Part shown: positions 10,163-24,500 of the stretch, in pieces | Numbering within the stretch: position 1 is the stretch's first letter | Layout of the letters: each line of letters begins with the position of its first letter | Source: Aristolochia californica | Lineage: Eukaryota; Streptophyta; Magnoliopsida; Piperales; Aristolochiaceae | Direction of reading: 5' to 3' | Assembly (NCBI GenBank): GCA_029961685.1 | Contig: JARWKL010000010.1 | Location: forward strand, 8,577,931 to 8,641,930 | Length of the DNA stretch: 64,000 bases | Made by a program: the position numbers and the translations under genes | Notes under the pieces: generated by a model | The model's database searches: none | What the model was told of the DNA's origin: nothing | The model's input: the letters and a program-made list of their open reading frames with translations, nothing else

Positions 10163-13100
10163 AAAACCATGCAACTTTGTGCTCTAGTCAACAAGCAACC
10201 TCTCTTAAGTCTGGTTGACTCAGGGAGTACACATAATTTTATAAGCTTCAATGCGACCCAACAGTTACACCTTCAAGTACAACCTCGCCCAGTAGCTTCA
10301 GTAATAGTGGCTAATGGAGCAAAATTTCTAAGTTATGGGGTCAGCAAAGCCGTTATGTTTTCCATTGAGGGTCATCGATTTGATACCAAATTTCTTATTA
10401 ATCCTCTAGCCGGATTTGATATGGTTCTCGGAATTAAATGACTGCAAATGTTGGGCCCAATTTTGTGGGATTTCGCCGCTTTGACCATGAGCTTTGAGTT
10501 GGCAGACCAACATTTCACTTTATAGGGGCGCAAGGCAGAAGTTCAACCACAATTGCATATACTCCAGCACCAGCATCATCTGTCTGCTACTTTAGAAAAT
10601 TTATTGGAGGACTATACCGATATTTTCCAGGCACCTACAGGCCTTCCACCTTTGAGACAATGTGACCGCAAAATTTGTTTGAAGGCGGGCTCCGAGGTGG
10701 TGGTGTGGTGGTTGTGCGGCCCTATTGCTACCCCCATTTGCAAAAGATGAAATAAAAAAGCAATGTAAACAGATGCTCGAACAAGGCCTCATCCAAAGGA
10801 GAATGTCCCCTTTCTCTTCTCCTGTCTTGCTGGTCAAGAAACCGGACCATACTTGGAAGTTTTGTGTAGATTATCTAGAATTAAATGCCAAGACTATCAA
10901 GGACAAGTTTCCTATTCCGGTTGTCGATGAGTCATTAGATGAACTACATGGGGCTCAGTTCTTCACCAAGTTGGACTAGCGTTCGGGGTATCATCAAGTC
11001 CGTATGCATCCTTCGGATATGGAGAAAACAACATTCCGTACTCATCACAGACACTTTGAATTGATAGTCATGACATTTGGACTATCCAATGCACCTTCCA
11101 CGTTTCAAGCATTAATGAACGAGGTATTTGCTGACTATCTCAGAAAGTTTATTCTCGTCTTCTTTGATGACATACTAATTTTCAGTAAATCATGGTCTCA
11201 ACATTTAGAACATCAACAAATGGTTTTCCACCTTGTTCGCGCCTATCGACTTTATGTAAAAAGGACCAAGTGTACCTTCGGGCACCAACAGGTAACTTAT
11301 TTGGGACACATTATTACAACATCAGAGGTTATAGTGGACCCGGGAAAAATTGAAGCTATTACACAGTGGCCTACACCGAGCAACATTTGAGCTTTAAGGG
11401 GTCTTTTGGGCTGAGCTGAATATTATAGAAAGTTCATTCCAAATTATGCGGCACTCGCAGCACCTTTATCCAATCTACTACATCGCAATGCCTTCCATTG
11501 GAGTGAAGAAATAAGCACATCCTTTCACACTCTTAAGACAGCACTGGCCACTGCGCCTGTATTACAATTACCAGATTTTGAGGAGATCTTCGTGGTAGAA
11601 TCTGATGCCTCCGAAGGAGGTATAGGGGCGGTGCTGCAAAAAGAAAAGCATCCTATTGCCTATTTCAGCAGACAACGTCTCCTCCACCAACACAACTAAC
11701 CAGCATATGAACGAGAACTTATTGGTCTAGCGAAGGCAATACATCACTGGCGACCTTATTTATGAGGTTGATATTTTATCATCTGCACTGACCACTACAG
11801 TTTGAAATATTTGATGGATCATCACATTTCCACTGCCCCTCAGCAGCAGTGGATAAGTAAATTATTGGGGTTTGATTTCAAGGTGAAACATAAGGCCGGT
11901 AGATTGAATTCATCAGTTGATGCTCTCTCACACAGATCTGAAGCTACAACGCAATTGAGTGCCATCAGTCACCCCACACCGACACTGTTGGACTCTATCA
12001 AGACAGCATACATCACCATAGCAGAATTGCAGGAATTATATTAGAACATTTCAGCAGGCAAAATGGGCTCCCATTGGACCATTCATGACAACATCATTCT
12101 CTATATGCGCCACATTTATTTGCCTCAATCATCTCCTCTGATCGCCACCGTGTTGTCAACCTATCATAACAACTATCATGAAGGAATTCAAAAAACCTTA
12201 ATGCGGATCAGAAGGGATTTTTATTGGGAAGGTATGAAATCCTCTATTACTTCCTATGTAGCTGCTTGTACTGTTTGTTAGCGTAACAAGGTAGAGCCTT
12301 TAAGCCCCGCCAGAGTGCTGCAACCACTCCAGCTTCCCACGCAGGTTTGGTTAGATATATCTATGGATTTTATTGAAGGTCTTTCGAAGTCTTTCGGAAA
12401 ATCTACTCTTCTTGTGGTCGTGGATAGATTCTCAAAGTATGGCCATTTCATCCCTTTGGAATACCCATACACTGCAGCATCGGTAGTCAAGATAATTTTT
12501 ACCCACATCGTTCATCTATATGGCATTCCGGAGTCAATTGTCAGTGACAGGGATGTAGTCTTCACTAGTCAATTCTGGCGTGACCTTTTCCACCTATGCG
12601 GCACCAAATTACATTACTCTTCAACATATCATCCTCAATCTGATGGGCAGACAGAGGTGTTGAACCGTACCATTGAAATGTATTTACGGTGTTTGGTAGG
12701 AGACCAAACAATGGGTAGAATGTATTCCTTGGGTAGAGTATTCCTACAATACCTCCTTCCACACGGCCTTACAGAAGACACCGTTCTGCATTGTCTATGG
12801 CAGGGATCCACCCCATCTCCTTTCTTATGTTCAAGGGTCCACCCGGGTGGATGCAGTTGACACAACTCTCATTGATTGGGATCAATTGTTGGCCATTACA
12901 TGCATGTGCCTATGGCAAGCCCAAGCACGGATGAAAGAGTATTATGATCAAGGTCACCGAGACATTCAGTACAACCAATGTGATTATGTTTGGCTAAGGC
13001 TCCAGCATTACCGCCAATCGTCTATGGCAGGCACTCAGCACAAACTCTTACCCAAATATTTTGGCCCATTCCTCATTACTCAGCGGGTGGGTGACGTCTC

Positions 13101-13476
13101 CTATAAACTCCAGCTTCCTCCCGATGCCAAGATCCACGATGTTTTCCATGTCTCTTGCCTCAAGCAATTCAAAGGCAGTATCCCCCTTCACATTTTGTCT
13201 TTACCACCCATGGAAGATGGGCAGCTTTCTCTCATGCCCACCAAAATTCTCAACGCTCGTCAAAATCAGCAACGCCCAGAAGTGTTTCGAGAAGTGTTAC
13301 TTCAATGGTCCCACTCCGACGCCACCAATGTGACTTGGGAGGACATCGATGTTTTTCAGCAGGTTTACCCCACATTCGAGATTGCAGACAACGTCGTTTT
13401 CAAGGAGGGGAGTGATGTTGTGGACTCGATAGCACAACGAGTCATCCAGAGGCGATGCGGACGAGTTGGTGACTAA
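10163..13476 (+). pseudogene. pol: Chromovirus pol pseudogene (PR-RT-RH-IN-chromodomain)
   Basis: Protease shows SLVDSGSTHNFIS (about 10207-10245). RT runs from about 10740 with FCVDYLELNAKTIKDKFPIP and the catalytic FFDD (about 11160-11171). RNase H shows ESDASEGGIGAVLQ, YERELIGL and CTDHYSLKYL. The integrase has an HHCC-type zinc region (about 12165-12278), and all three acidic core residues can be seen in MDFIEGL, VSDRDVVF and GQTEVLNRT. The C-terminus (PTKILNARQN ... VTWEDIDVFQQVYPTFE, about 13225-13380) is a chromodomain, which targets integration to chromatin marks. One frame is kept from 10725 to about 12710 but carries stops at 10977, 11388, 11412, 11697, 11763, 11769, 12042 and 12279. 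Stops also lie at 10439 and about 10525. Frameshifts occur near 10700 and 12710. Confidence 0.94.
13401..13415 (+). promoter_or_regulatory. Polypurine tract
   Basis: CAAGGAGGGGAGTGA directly abuts the 3' LTR, as expected of the plus-strand primer site. It overlaps the last codons of the pol frame. Confidence 0.8.
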
Positions 13477-13925
13477 ATGGAGCAGTGAAGGACATTAAGC
13501 AATACATGTTTCATGTATTTCTGTAATTCATGAATTGTAAGTAGGAGGGCCTCTAAGGGCATTATTGTAATAGCTGTGGTTTTGGACCTTGGCTTTAAGA
13601 GGCTGTCGAATGTAATGGAAATTAAGCAGAAAATTACTCAAGGATCTGAGTTCTTCTCTAACGAATATGGGTTGGTGTTCCCCTAGAACCCAAGGTGCAG
13701 GTATCCCTTCAAAGAGCTTGATTATTCCTCTTCTCCACTGACGTTCAGGCTATCATCCTTCACTCCGTCCGATTTCCCAATGCCCCTTTTGTTCCCTTTC
13801 GTTTTAGCCTTCACTCGTCAACATAGGTCGATCGAGCAAAGCTGGACGACCTGGTTCCGATTTGGAATTGCAAGATACTCTCTCCCATCGTCGAATAACT
13901 CGTTCTATGGTCAGAGACCACAACA
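13416..13925 (+). repeat. 3' LTR of chromovirus (510 bp)
   Basis: This is the same length as the 5' LTR and has the same TGTTGTGG...CCACAACA ends. It is followed by the target-site duplication cccta. Confidence 0.95.
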
Positions 13926-14360
13926 CCCTAACATCTTGTTGGTTGATCTATTGAAGTATTCTTACCATGTAACTATACTTCAAGGAACACCTGATGTGAA
14001 CAAAGGCTGATTTTACTTTGTTATATTGTGGGACCCACCATGGTGGCACAAGCTGGTGAGACCCACCATTAGGACGTGGGCTGGATTTACTCTATTACAA
14101 TGTGGCACCCACCATGGTTGCACAAGCTGTTGGGACCCACCATGAGAACGTGGGATGCCAAGAAGAGTCCTCATGATTCAGAATCTTAGTTATATTAGAT
14201 CTCTAGTAGATTGTGTTATCTTTTCAGGGTATGCTTATCTTAGAGAGATAGAGTTTGAGTTATGTTAGAGTTCTAGTTTACATTGAGTTATCTTATCATG
14301 TTAGGTTTATCTTTAAGGGTTAGAGTTTGAATGTAATTAGGACTCTACCACGTCCTCCAC

Positions 14361-14368
14361 TATAAATA
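14361..14368 (+). promoter_or_regulatory. TATA box in LTR
   Basis: TATAAATA lies in the conserved LTR context CCAC...GAGG. The same box is at 33136-33143 in the sister LTR. Confidence 0.5.
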
Positions 14369-14638
14369 GAGGACCTGGTACACAGATTAAAGGAAGTTTT
14401 TGATGATTATTGATATTGTGAGTGATTCACTTTTTTGAACTTATCAAGGTTTCCTTGTGGCGTTCAATATCAATTTATCAAATGGATTTTCCGTACCCGT
14501 TTGTGGTGTCTTCATCATACTAAGGTTCTTGCTTTGCTAAGCAACGGGTGACAGTTTCCATCAAACTTGAAAGATCTTGGGGATGATTTCCAAATTTGGT
14601 ATGGGGTTTCATCATGGGTTGACGTGGTGCGTATCAGT

Positions 14639-14650
14639 TGGTATCAGAGT
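14639..14650 (+). promoter_or_regulatory. Primer binding site
   Basis: TGGTATCAGAGT lies two bases beyond the LTR end. It matches the Met-tRNA primer type with one mismatch at its end. Confidence 0.8.
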
Positions 14651-14755
14651 TTGGTTCGTTTGCCTACCTTTTTTTTCTCCTTGTGACAAAGTCGTCCATT
14701 TGTTTTGGCCAACAAACAAAAATTTCAAAAAAAAAAAAAAAAGATGAACGACTAC

Positions 14756-14922
14756 CGCTCGACAGCTTCTCTATTCGTGCCATTGCCGATGAAGAAGCTC
14801 TGTTTGACACTGTTGCTGAAGAACAAAAAAAAAACATTCACTGAGCTAGCCGTGGCCGAGAAGAAGAAGACGCATGACTGACGCTCGACTGCTTCTCTAT
14901 TCGTGCCATCGCCGAAGAAGAA
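14756..14922 (+). repeat. ~40-bp direct repeat in truncated leader
   Basis: CGCTCGAC(A/T)GCTTCTCTAT and what follows it (ending in GCCGAAGAAGAA-like sequence) occur at about 14756-14797 and again at 14882-14922, offset 126 bases. The second copy ends where the satellite begins. Confidence 0.75.
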
Positions 14923-17900
14923 AGTGACCAATGTATCCAAACCTATTAAAGAGAATAAGAAATGCTCATTAAATTCTCATGTGAACGTGCGGTGGGATAT
15001 TTACCCGTGTCAACACAAGCCATTATTTTTCCCACTAACAATGAGCTGACCTAACAATCATAGATGATTGTAAAGTGATTTGTCATGCGTAACAGGCTAT
15101 ATTTTTTTAAGAAATGATTTATGAGTTGGGAGTCAACACTCTGTTCAAAATCCCCCACCTCCCCCTTTTTCCCGATGACTGCAAAACATGATAAATAAAA
15201 AATTTAAAAGATTTTAAAATCGTTAAAAATCACAAAGACTTTTTCTAATTATCTCTTTATACACTAGTGCATTTCCATTTTAGATGTATACACTTTTCTT
15301 AAATCAAAACTAGAGTTTTCACTTTCCCTTCATCTCCTCGTATACAAAAACAATAAGGCAAATAGATCACAACCAAATGAAAATTTTAGAGTTTATGCAT
15401 GGAAAAAATTAAAAACAATAAAAAAGTGAGTAAAGAAAATTTATTCACACACCATAAATGAACACAAAAGTTTTGTGATCCAAGTTTTGGAAAATCCACT
15501 AGATCAACCCTGATAATAGCTTGGGATATTTCTATTTGATCCTAACATGTTTTAAATGTAGATATGCATGTTTGAAACATTTTAAACATGCAAGTGACCT
15601 ATGGATCTAAACCTTTTAAAGAGAATAACAAATACTCATTAAATTCTCAAGTGAACGTGAGGTCGAATATTTGCCCGAGTAAACACAAGCTATTATTTTG
15701 CCCACTTATAAAGAGTTGACCTAACAATCATAGATGATTGTAAAGTGATTTATCATGCGTAACGAGCTATATTTTTGTACAAAATGACTTGTGGGTTTGG
15801 AGTCAACAATCAGTTAAAAATCCCCGGCCTCCAACTTTTTTCCCGATGATTGCTAAACCTGATATATAAAAACTTAAAAGAATCTACAATCCCTAAAAAT
15901 CTTAGAGAATTTTTTGAATTATCTCTCTCTACACTTGAACGATTCCATTTTAGATGTATACTCCTTTAAATCAAAACTTCAGTTTTCACTTTCCCTTCAT
16001 CTCCTCGTAAAAAAAAACGATAAGTCGAATAGATCACAACCAAAAATATTTTTAGAGTTTATGATGGAAAAAATTTAAAACAATAAAAAATTTGACTAAA
16101 GAAAATTTATTCACACACCACAAAAGAACACAAAAGTTTTGTTATCCAAGTTTGGGAAATTCCACTAGTTCAATCCTAATAATAGCTTGGGAGATTTCTA
16201 ATTGATCCTAACATGTTTTAAATGTGGATATGCATGCTTGAAACATGTTAAAGATGCAAGTGACCTATGGATCCAAACCTTTTATAGAGAATAACAAATG
16301 CTCATTTAATTCTCTAGTGAACGTGGGGTGGGATATTTACCCGAGTCAAAACAAACCATTATTTTGCCCACTTACAGAGAGCTGACCTAACAATCATAGA
16401 TGTTTGTAAAGTGATTTATCATGCATAACGGGCAATATTTTTGCACGAAATGACTTATGGGTTGGGAGTCAACACTCAGTTAAAAATTCCCCGCCTCCCC
16501 CTTTTTTCCCAATGATTGCAAAACCTGATATATAAAAAAACTGAAAAGAGTTTACAATCCTTAAAAATCACAGAGACGTTTTGGAATTATCTCTCTCTAC
16601 ACTTGAGGGATTCCATTTTAGATGTATACTCCTTTCTTAAATCAAAACTTGAGTTTTCACTTTCCCTTCATCTCCTCGTAAACAAAACAATAAGGCAAGT
16701 AGATCAAAACCAAATAAAATTTTTAGAGTTTATACATGGAAAAAATTAAAACAATAACAAATGTGAGTAAAGAAAATTTATTCACACACCACAAATGAAC
16801 ACAAAAGTTTTGTTATCGAAGTTTGGGAAATTCCACAAGTTCAACCCTAATAATAGCTTGGGAGATTTCTAATTCATCCTAACATGTTTTAAATGTGGAT
16901 ATGCATGCTTGAAACATTTTAAAGATACAAGTGACCTATGGATCTAAACCTTTTAAAGAGAATAACAAATGCTCATTAAATTCTCAAGTGAACGTTCGGA
17001 GGGATATTTACCCGAATAAACACAAGCCATTATTTTGCCCACTTACAAAGAGCCGACCTAACAATCATAGATGATTGTAAAGTGATTTATCATGCATACT
17101 GGACTATATTATTGTAAGAAATGACTTATGGGTTCGGAGTCAATATTCAGTTAAGACTCGCCCGCTTCCCCTTTTTTTCCAGGTGATAGGAAAAACTGAT
17201 ATATAAAATCTTAAAAGATTTTACAATCCCCAAAAATCACAGAGACTTTTTGGAATTATCACTCTCTTCACTTGAGCATTTCCATTTTTTATGTATACTC
17301 TTTTCTTAAATCAAAACTTGAGTTTTCACTTTCCCTTCATCTCCTCGTAAACAAAAACTATAAGGCAAATATATCACAACTAAATTAAAATTTTAGAGTT
17401 TGTGCATGGAAAAAATTGAAAACAATAACAAATGTGAGTAAAGAAAATTTATTCACTCACCACAAATCAACACAAAAGTTTTGTTATCCAAGTTTTGGAA
17501 ATTCCACTAGTACAACCCTAATAATAGCTTGGGAGATTTCTAATTGATCCTAACATGTTCTAAATGTGGATATGCATGTTTGAAACATTTTAAAGATGTA
17601 AGTGACCTATGGATCCAAACCTTTCAAAGAGAATAACAAATGCTCATTAAAATCTCAAGTGAACGTGTGGCGGGATATTTACCTGAGTCAACCCAAGCCA
17701 TTATTTTGCCAACTTACAAAGAACTGACCTAACAATCATAGATGATTGTCAAGTGATTTATAATGCGTACCTGGCAATATTTTTGTTAGAAATGACTTAT
17801 GGGATGGGAGTCAACACTCAATTAAAATCCCCCACCTCCCCATTTTTTCCCGGTGATTGCAAAACCTGATATATAAAACTTAAAAGAGTTTACAATCCCT

Positions 17901-18599
17901 AAAAATCATAGAAACGTTTTGGAATTATCTCTCTACACTTGAGCATTTCCATTTTAGATGTATACACTTTTCTTAAATCAACACTTGACTTTTCACTTTC
18001 CCTTCAACTCCTCTCGTAAACAAAAACGATAAGGCAAATAGATCACAATCAAATGAAAATTTTAGGGTTTATGCTTGGAAAAAATTAAAAATAATAACAA
18101 ATGTGAGTAAATAAAATTTATTCACACACCACAAATCAACGTAAAAGTTTTGTTTTCCAAGTTGGGGAAATACCACTAGTTCAACCCTAATAATAGCTTA
18201 GGAGATTTCTAATTGATCCTAACATGTTTTAAATGTGGTAATGCATGCTTGAAACATTTTGAAGATGCAAGTGGCCAATGGATCCAAACCTTTTAAAGAG
18301 AAAAACAAATGCTCATTAAATTCTCAAATGAACGTGTGGCAGGATATTTACTCGAGTCAACACAAGCCATTATTTTTCCCACTTTCATAGAGCTGACCTA
18401 ACAATCATAGCTGATTGTAAAGTGATTTATCATGCGTAACGAGCTATATTTTAGTAAAAATGACTTATGGGTTGGGAGTCAACACTCAGGTAAAATCCCC
18501 CACCTCCCCTTTTTTTCCCGATGATTGCAAAACCATATATATAAAAACTTAAAAGAGTTTACAATCCCTACAAATTGCAGAGACTTTTTGGAATTATCC

Positions 18600-21500
18600 C
18601 CTCTACACTTGTGCATTTCTGTTTTAGATGTATTCTCTTTTCTTAAATGAAAATTTGACTTTTCATTTTCCCTTCATCAACTTGTAAACAAAAACGATAA
18701 AGCAAATATATCACAACCAATTGAAAATTTTAGAGTTTATGCATGGAAAAAATTAAAAGTTATAAAAAATGTCAGTAAAGAAAATTTATTCACACTCCAC
18801 AAATGAACACATGGTTTTTTATCCAAGTTTGGGAAATTCCACTAGTTCAACCCTAATAATAGCTTGGGAGATTTCTGATTGACCCTAACATGTTTAAAAT
18901 GTGGATATGCAAGCTTGAAACATGTTAAAGATGCAAGTGACCTATGGATCCAAACCTTTTAAAGAGAAAAACAAATGCTCATTAAATCTCAAGTGAATGT
19001 GCGGTGGGATATTTACCCGAGTCAACACAAACCATTATTTTGCCCACTTACAAAGAGCTGACCTAACAATCATAGATGATTGTAAAGTGATTTATAATGC
19101 ATACCTGGCTATATTTTTGTAAGAAATTGCTTATGGGTTGGGAGTCAACACTCAGTTAAAAATCCCCCGCCTCCCCATTTTTTCCTGATGATTGCAAAAC
19201 CTGACATATAAAAACATAAAAGAGTTTACAATCCCTAAAAATCACAAATACTTTTTGGAATTATCTCTCTATACACTTGTGCATTTCCATTTTAGATGTA
19301 TACTCTTTTCATAAAACAAAACTTGAGCTTTCATATTCCCTTCATCTCCTCATAAACCAAAACGATAAGGCAAATAGATCACAAGAAAATGAAAGTGGAA
19401 AAAATTAAAAACAATAAAAAATGTTTGTAAATAAAATTTATTCACACTCCACAAATGAACACAAAGGTTTTTTATCCAAGTTTGTAAAATTCCACTAGTT
19501 CAACTATAATAATAGTTTGGGAGATTACTAATTTATCCTAACATGTTTTAAATGTAGATAAGCATGCTTGAAGCATATTAAAGATGCAAGTGACCTTTGG
19601 ATCCAAACCTTTTACAGAGAATAACAAATGCTAATTAATTCTCAAGTGAACATGCGGTGGGATATTTACCCGAGTCAACACAAGCCATTATTTTGCCCAC
19701 TTACAAAGACCTGACCTAACAACATTATATGATTGTAAAGTGATTTACCATTCGTACCTGGCCATTTTTTTGAAAGAAATTACTTATGGGTTAAGAGTCA
19801 ACATTCAGTTAAAAATCCCCCGCCTCCCCCTTTTTTTCGGGTGATTACAAAACCTGATATAAAAAACTTAAAAGAGATTAAAATCCCAAAAAATCATAGA
19901 GACTTTTTGGAATTATCTCTCTCTACACTTGTGCATTTCAATTTTAGACGTATATAGTCTTCTTAAATCAAAAATTGAGTTTTTACTTTCCCTTCATCTC
20001 CTCGTAAACAAAAATGATATGGCAAAAAGATGACAACCAAATGAAAATTTTAGAGTTTATGCATGGAAAAATTTAAAGGCAATAACAAATGTGAGTAAAG
20101 AAAATTTATTCACATACCAGAAATGAACACAAAGGTTTTGTTATTTGGGAAATTCCACTAGTTCAACCCTAATAATAGCTTGGGAGATTTCTAAGTGATC
20201 CTAACATGTTTTAAATGTGGATATGCATGCTTGAAACAAGTTAAAAATGCAAGTGACCAATGGATCCAAACTTTTTCATGAGAATAACTTACGCTCATTA
20301 AATTCTCAAGTGAACATGCGGTGGGATATTTACCCGAGTCAAGACAAGCCATTATTTTGCCCACTTATAAAGAGCTGACCTAACAATCATAGATGTTTTT
20401 AAAGTGATTAATCATGCGTAACAGGCTTTATTTTTGTAAGTAATGACTTATTGGTTGGGAGTCAACACTCAGTTAATAATCCCCTGGCACCCCCTTTTTT
20501 CTGGATGATTGCAACACCTGATATTTAAAAACTTAAAAGAGATTACAATCCCTAAAAATCACAGTCTTTTTGGAATTATCTCTCTCTACACTAATGCATT
20601 TCCATTTTAGATGTATACTCATTTCTGAGATCAAAACTTCGGTTTTCACTTTCCCTTCTTCTCCTCGTAAACAAAAACAATAAGGCAAATAGATCACAAC
20701 CAAATGAAAATTTTATAGTTTATGCATGGAAAAAATTAAAAACAATAAAAAAAGTGAGTAAAAAAAATTTACTCACACACCACACACCACAAATGAACAC
20801 AAAAGTTTTGTTATCCATGTGAAATTCCACTAGTTCAACCCTAATAATAGCTTGGGATATTTCTAATTGATCCTAAAATGTTTTAAATGTGGATATGCAT
20901 GCTTGAAACATGTTAAAGATGCAAGTGACCTATGGATCCAAACCTTTTAAAGAGAATAACAAATGCTCATTAAATTCTCAAGTGAACGTGCGGTGGGATA
21001 TGTACCCGAGTCAACACAAGCCATTATTTTGCCCACTTACAAAGAGCTGACCTAACAATCATTGATGAATGTAAAGTGATTTATCATGCTTAATGGGCTA
21101 TATTTTTGCAAGAAATGACTTATGGGTTGGGAGTCAACACTCAGTTAAAAATCCCCCACCTCCTCCTTTCTTCCAGATGATTGCAAAAACTGATATAGAA
21201 AAACTTAAAAGAGTTTAAAATCCCTAAAAATTATAGAGACTTTTGGAATTATCTCTCTCTACACTTCTGCATTTCGATTTTAGATATATACTCTTTTCCT
21301 AAATCAAAACTTGAGTTTTCACTTTCCCTTCATCTCCTCGTAAACAAAAACGATAAGGCAAATAGATCACAACCAAATGAAAATTTTAGAGTTTATGCAT
21401 GGAAAAAATTAAAACAATAACAAATGTGAGTAAAGAAAATTTATTCACACACCAGAAATGAACATAAAAGTTTTGTTATCCAACTGTTGAAAATTCCACT

Positions 21501-24500
21501 AGTTCAACCCTAATAATAGCTTGGGAGATTTCTAATTGATCATAACATGTTTTAAATGTGGATATGCATGATTGAAACATTTTAAAGATGCAAGTGACCT
21601 ATGGATCCAAACCTTTTAATGAGAATAAAAAATACTTATTAAATTTTCAAGTGAACGTGCGGTGGGATATTTACCCGAGTCAACACAAGCCATTATTTTG
21701 CCCACTTCCAAAGAGTTGACCTAATAATCTTAGATGATTGTAAAATGATTTATCATGTGTAACAAACTTATGGCTTTGGTGTCAAACCTCAATTACAAAT
21801 CCTCGCCTACCTCTTTTTTCCCAATGATTGTAAAACCTTATATATAAAAACTTAAAAGAGTTTACTATCCCTAAAAATCAGAGAGACTTTTTGGAATTAT
21901 CTCTCTCTATGCTTGTGCATTTCCATTTTAGATGTATACTCTTTTCTTAAATCAAAACTTGATTTTTCATTTTCCCTTCATCAACTCGTAAACAAAAATG
22001 ATAAGGCAAATAGATCACAACCAATTGAAAATTTTAGAGTTTCTGCATGAAAAAATTAAAAACAATCAAAAATGTCAATAAAGAAAATTTATTCACACTC
22101 CACAAATGAACACAATGGGTTTTTTATCCAAGTTTGGGAAATTCAACTAAATCAACCCTAATAATAGCTTGGGAGATTTCTAATTGATCCTAACATGTTT
22201 TAAATGTGGATATGCAAGCTTGAAACATGTTAAAAATGCAAGTGACCTATGGATCCAAATCTTTTAAAGAGAATAACAATGCTCATTAAATTCTCAAGTG
22301 AATGTGCCGTGGGATATTTACCCGAGTCAAACACAAGCCATTATTTTGCCCACTTACAAAGAGCTGACCTAACAATTACAGATGGTTGTAAAGTGATTTA
22401 TAATGCGTACCTGGCTATATTTTTGTAAGAATTTACTTATGGGTTGGAAGTCATCACTCATTTAAAAATCCCCTGTCTCCCCCTTTTTTCAGATGGTTGT
22501 AAAGTGATTTATAATGCGTACCTGGCTATATTTTTGTAAGAATTTACTTATGGATTGGGAGTCATCACTCATTTAAAAATCCCCCGTCTCCCCCTTTTTT
22601 CCAGATGATTGCAAAACCTGATATATAAAAAAATAAAAGAGTTTACAATCCCTAAAAATGACAAAGACTTTTTGGAATTATCTCTCTCTCTACACTTGTG
22701 CATTTCCATTTTAGATGTATACTCTTTTCTTAAAAAAAACTTGAGCTTTCACCTTCCCTTCATCTCCTCGTAAACAAAAACGATAAGGCAAATATTTCAC
22801 AAGAAAATGAAGGTGGAAAAAATTAAAAACAAAATAAAATGTTTGTACATAAAATTTATTCACACTCCACAAATGAACACAAAGGTTTTTTTATCCAAGT
22901 TTGTAAAATTCTACTAGTTCAACCCTAATAATAGTTTGGGAGATTTCTAATTGATCCTAACATGTTTTAAATGTGGATATGCGTGCTTGAAGCATATTAA
23001 AGATGCAAGTGACCTTTGGATCCAAACCTTTTATAGAGAATAACAAATGCTCATTAATTCTTAAGTGAACATGCGGTGGGATATTTACTCGAGTCAACAC
23101 AAGCCATTATTTTACCCACTTACAAAAAGATAACCTACAAAAATAGATGATTGTAAAGTAATTTATCATTCGTACCTGGATATATTTTTGAAAAAAATTA
23201 CTTATGGATTGGGAGTCAACACTCAGTTATAAATCCCCCGCCTCCCCCTTTTTTTCCGTGTGATTGCAAAACCTGATATATATCAAAACTTAAAAGAGTT
23301 TATAATCCCTAAAAATCATAGAGACTTTTTGGAATTATCTCTCTCTACACATGTGCATTTCAATTTTAGACATATACACTCTTCTTAAATCAAAACCTGA
23401 GTTTTCACTTTCCCTTCGTCTCCTCGTAAACAAAAATGATATGGCAAAAAGATGACAACCAAATTAAAATTTTAGAGTTTATGCATGGAAAAGAATTAAA
23501 AACAATAACAAATGTGAGTAAAGAAAATTTATTCACATACCAGAAATGAACACAAAGGTTTTGTTATTCAAGTTTGGGAAATTCCACTAGTTCAACCCTA
23601 ATAATAGCTTGGAAGATATCTAATTGATCCTAACATGTTTTAAATGTGGATATGCAAGCTTGAAACATATTAAAAATTCAAGTGACCAATGGATCCAAAC
23701 CTTTTCAAGAGAATAACAAATGCTCATTAAATTCTCAAGTGAACTTGCGGTGGGATATTTACTCGAGTCAAGATAAGCCATTATTTTGCCCACTTACAAA
23801 GAGCTGACCTAACAATCATAGATTATTGTAAAGTGATTTATCATGTGTAACGGGCTATATTTTTGTAAGAAATGATTTATGGGTTGGGAGTCAACACTCA
23901 GTTAAAAATCCCCCACCACCCCCTTTTTTTTGGATGATTGCAAAACCTGATATTTAAAAACTTAAAAGAGTTTACAATCCCTAAAATTCACAGTCTTTTT
24001 GTAATTATCTCTCTCTACACTTATGCATTTCCTTTTTAGATGTATACTCATTTCTGAAATCAAAACATCGGTTTTCACTTTCTCTTCATGTCCTCGTAAC
24101 CAAAAACAATAAGGCAAATAGATCACAACCAAATAAAAATTTTAGAGTTTATGAATGGAAAAAATTAAAAACAATAACAAATGTGAGTAACAAAAATTTA
24201 TTCACACACCAAAAATGAACACAAAAGTTTTGTTATCCAAGTTTTGGAAATTCCACTAGTTCAACCCTAATAATAGCTTGGGTGATTTCTAATTGATCCT
24301 AAAATGTTTTAAATGTAGATATGCATGCTTGAAACATGTTAAAGATGCAAGTGACCTATGGATCCAAACCTTTTACAGAGAATAAAAAATGCTCATTAAA
24401 TTCTCAAGTGAGCGTGCGGTGGGATATGTACCCTAGTCAACAGAAGCCATTATTTTGCCCACTTACAAAGGCCTGACCTAACAATCATTGATGAATGTAA

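Larger units (their letters stand above)
8534..13925 (+). mobile_element. Complete Ty3/gypsy chromovirus (dead)
   Basis: The element is 5392 bp, bounded by a 5-bp target-site duplication cccta (8529-8533 and 13926-13930), with 510-bp LTRs at both ends. The order is LTR, Met-tRNA primer site, gag, protease, RT, RNase H, integrase, chromodomain, polypurine tract, LTR. RT before integrase and a C-terminal chromodomain make it a chromovirus. The compact size suggests a Reina-like clade; Tekay is the alternative. The LTRs differ at roughly 40-50 of 510 positions by eye, so the insertion is old. All genes are broken. Confidence 0.95.
13992..14920 (+). mobile_element. 5' part of a second gypsy-type LTR element, truncated
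   Basis: An LTR (about 13992-14636, left end uncertain) ends GTGCGTATCA and is followed by a Met-tRNA primer site and ~270 bp of leader. At about 14921 satellite DNA begins abruptly, so the rest of the element is missing. The LTR is the same family as the one at 32817-33393: both contain CCACGTCCTCCACTATAAATA, AAACTTGAA(T/A)G(A/G)TCTTGG and end in TCATCATGGGTTGACGTGG. It includes two ~75-bp tandem copies (about 14012-14160) centred on GGGACCCACCATGG. Confidence 0.75.
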
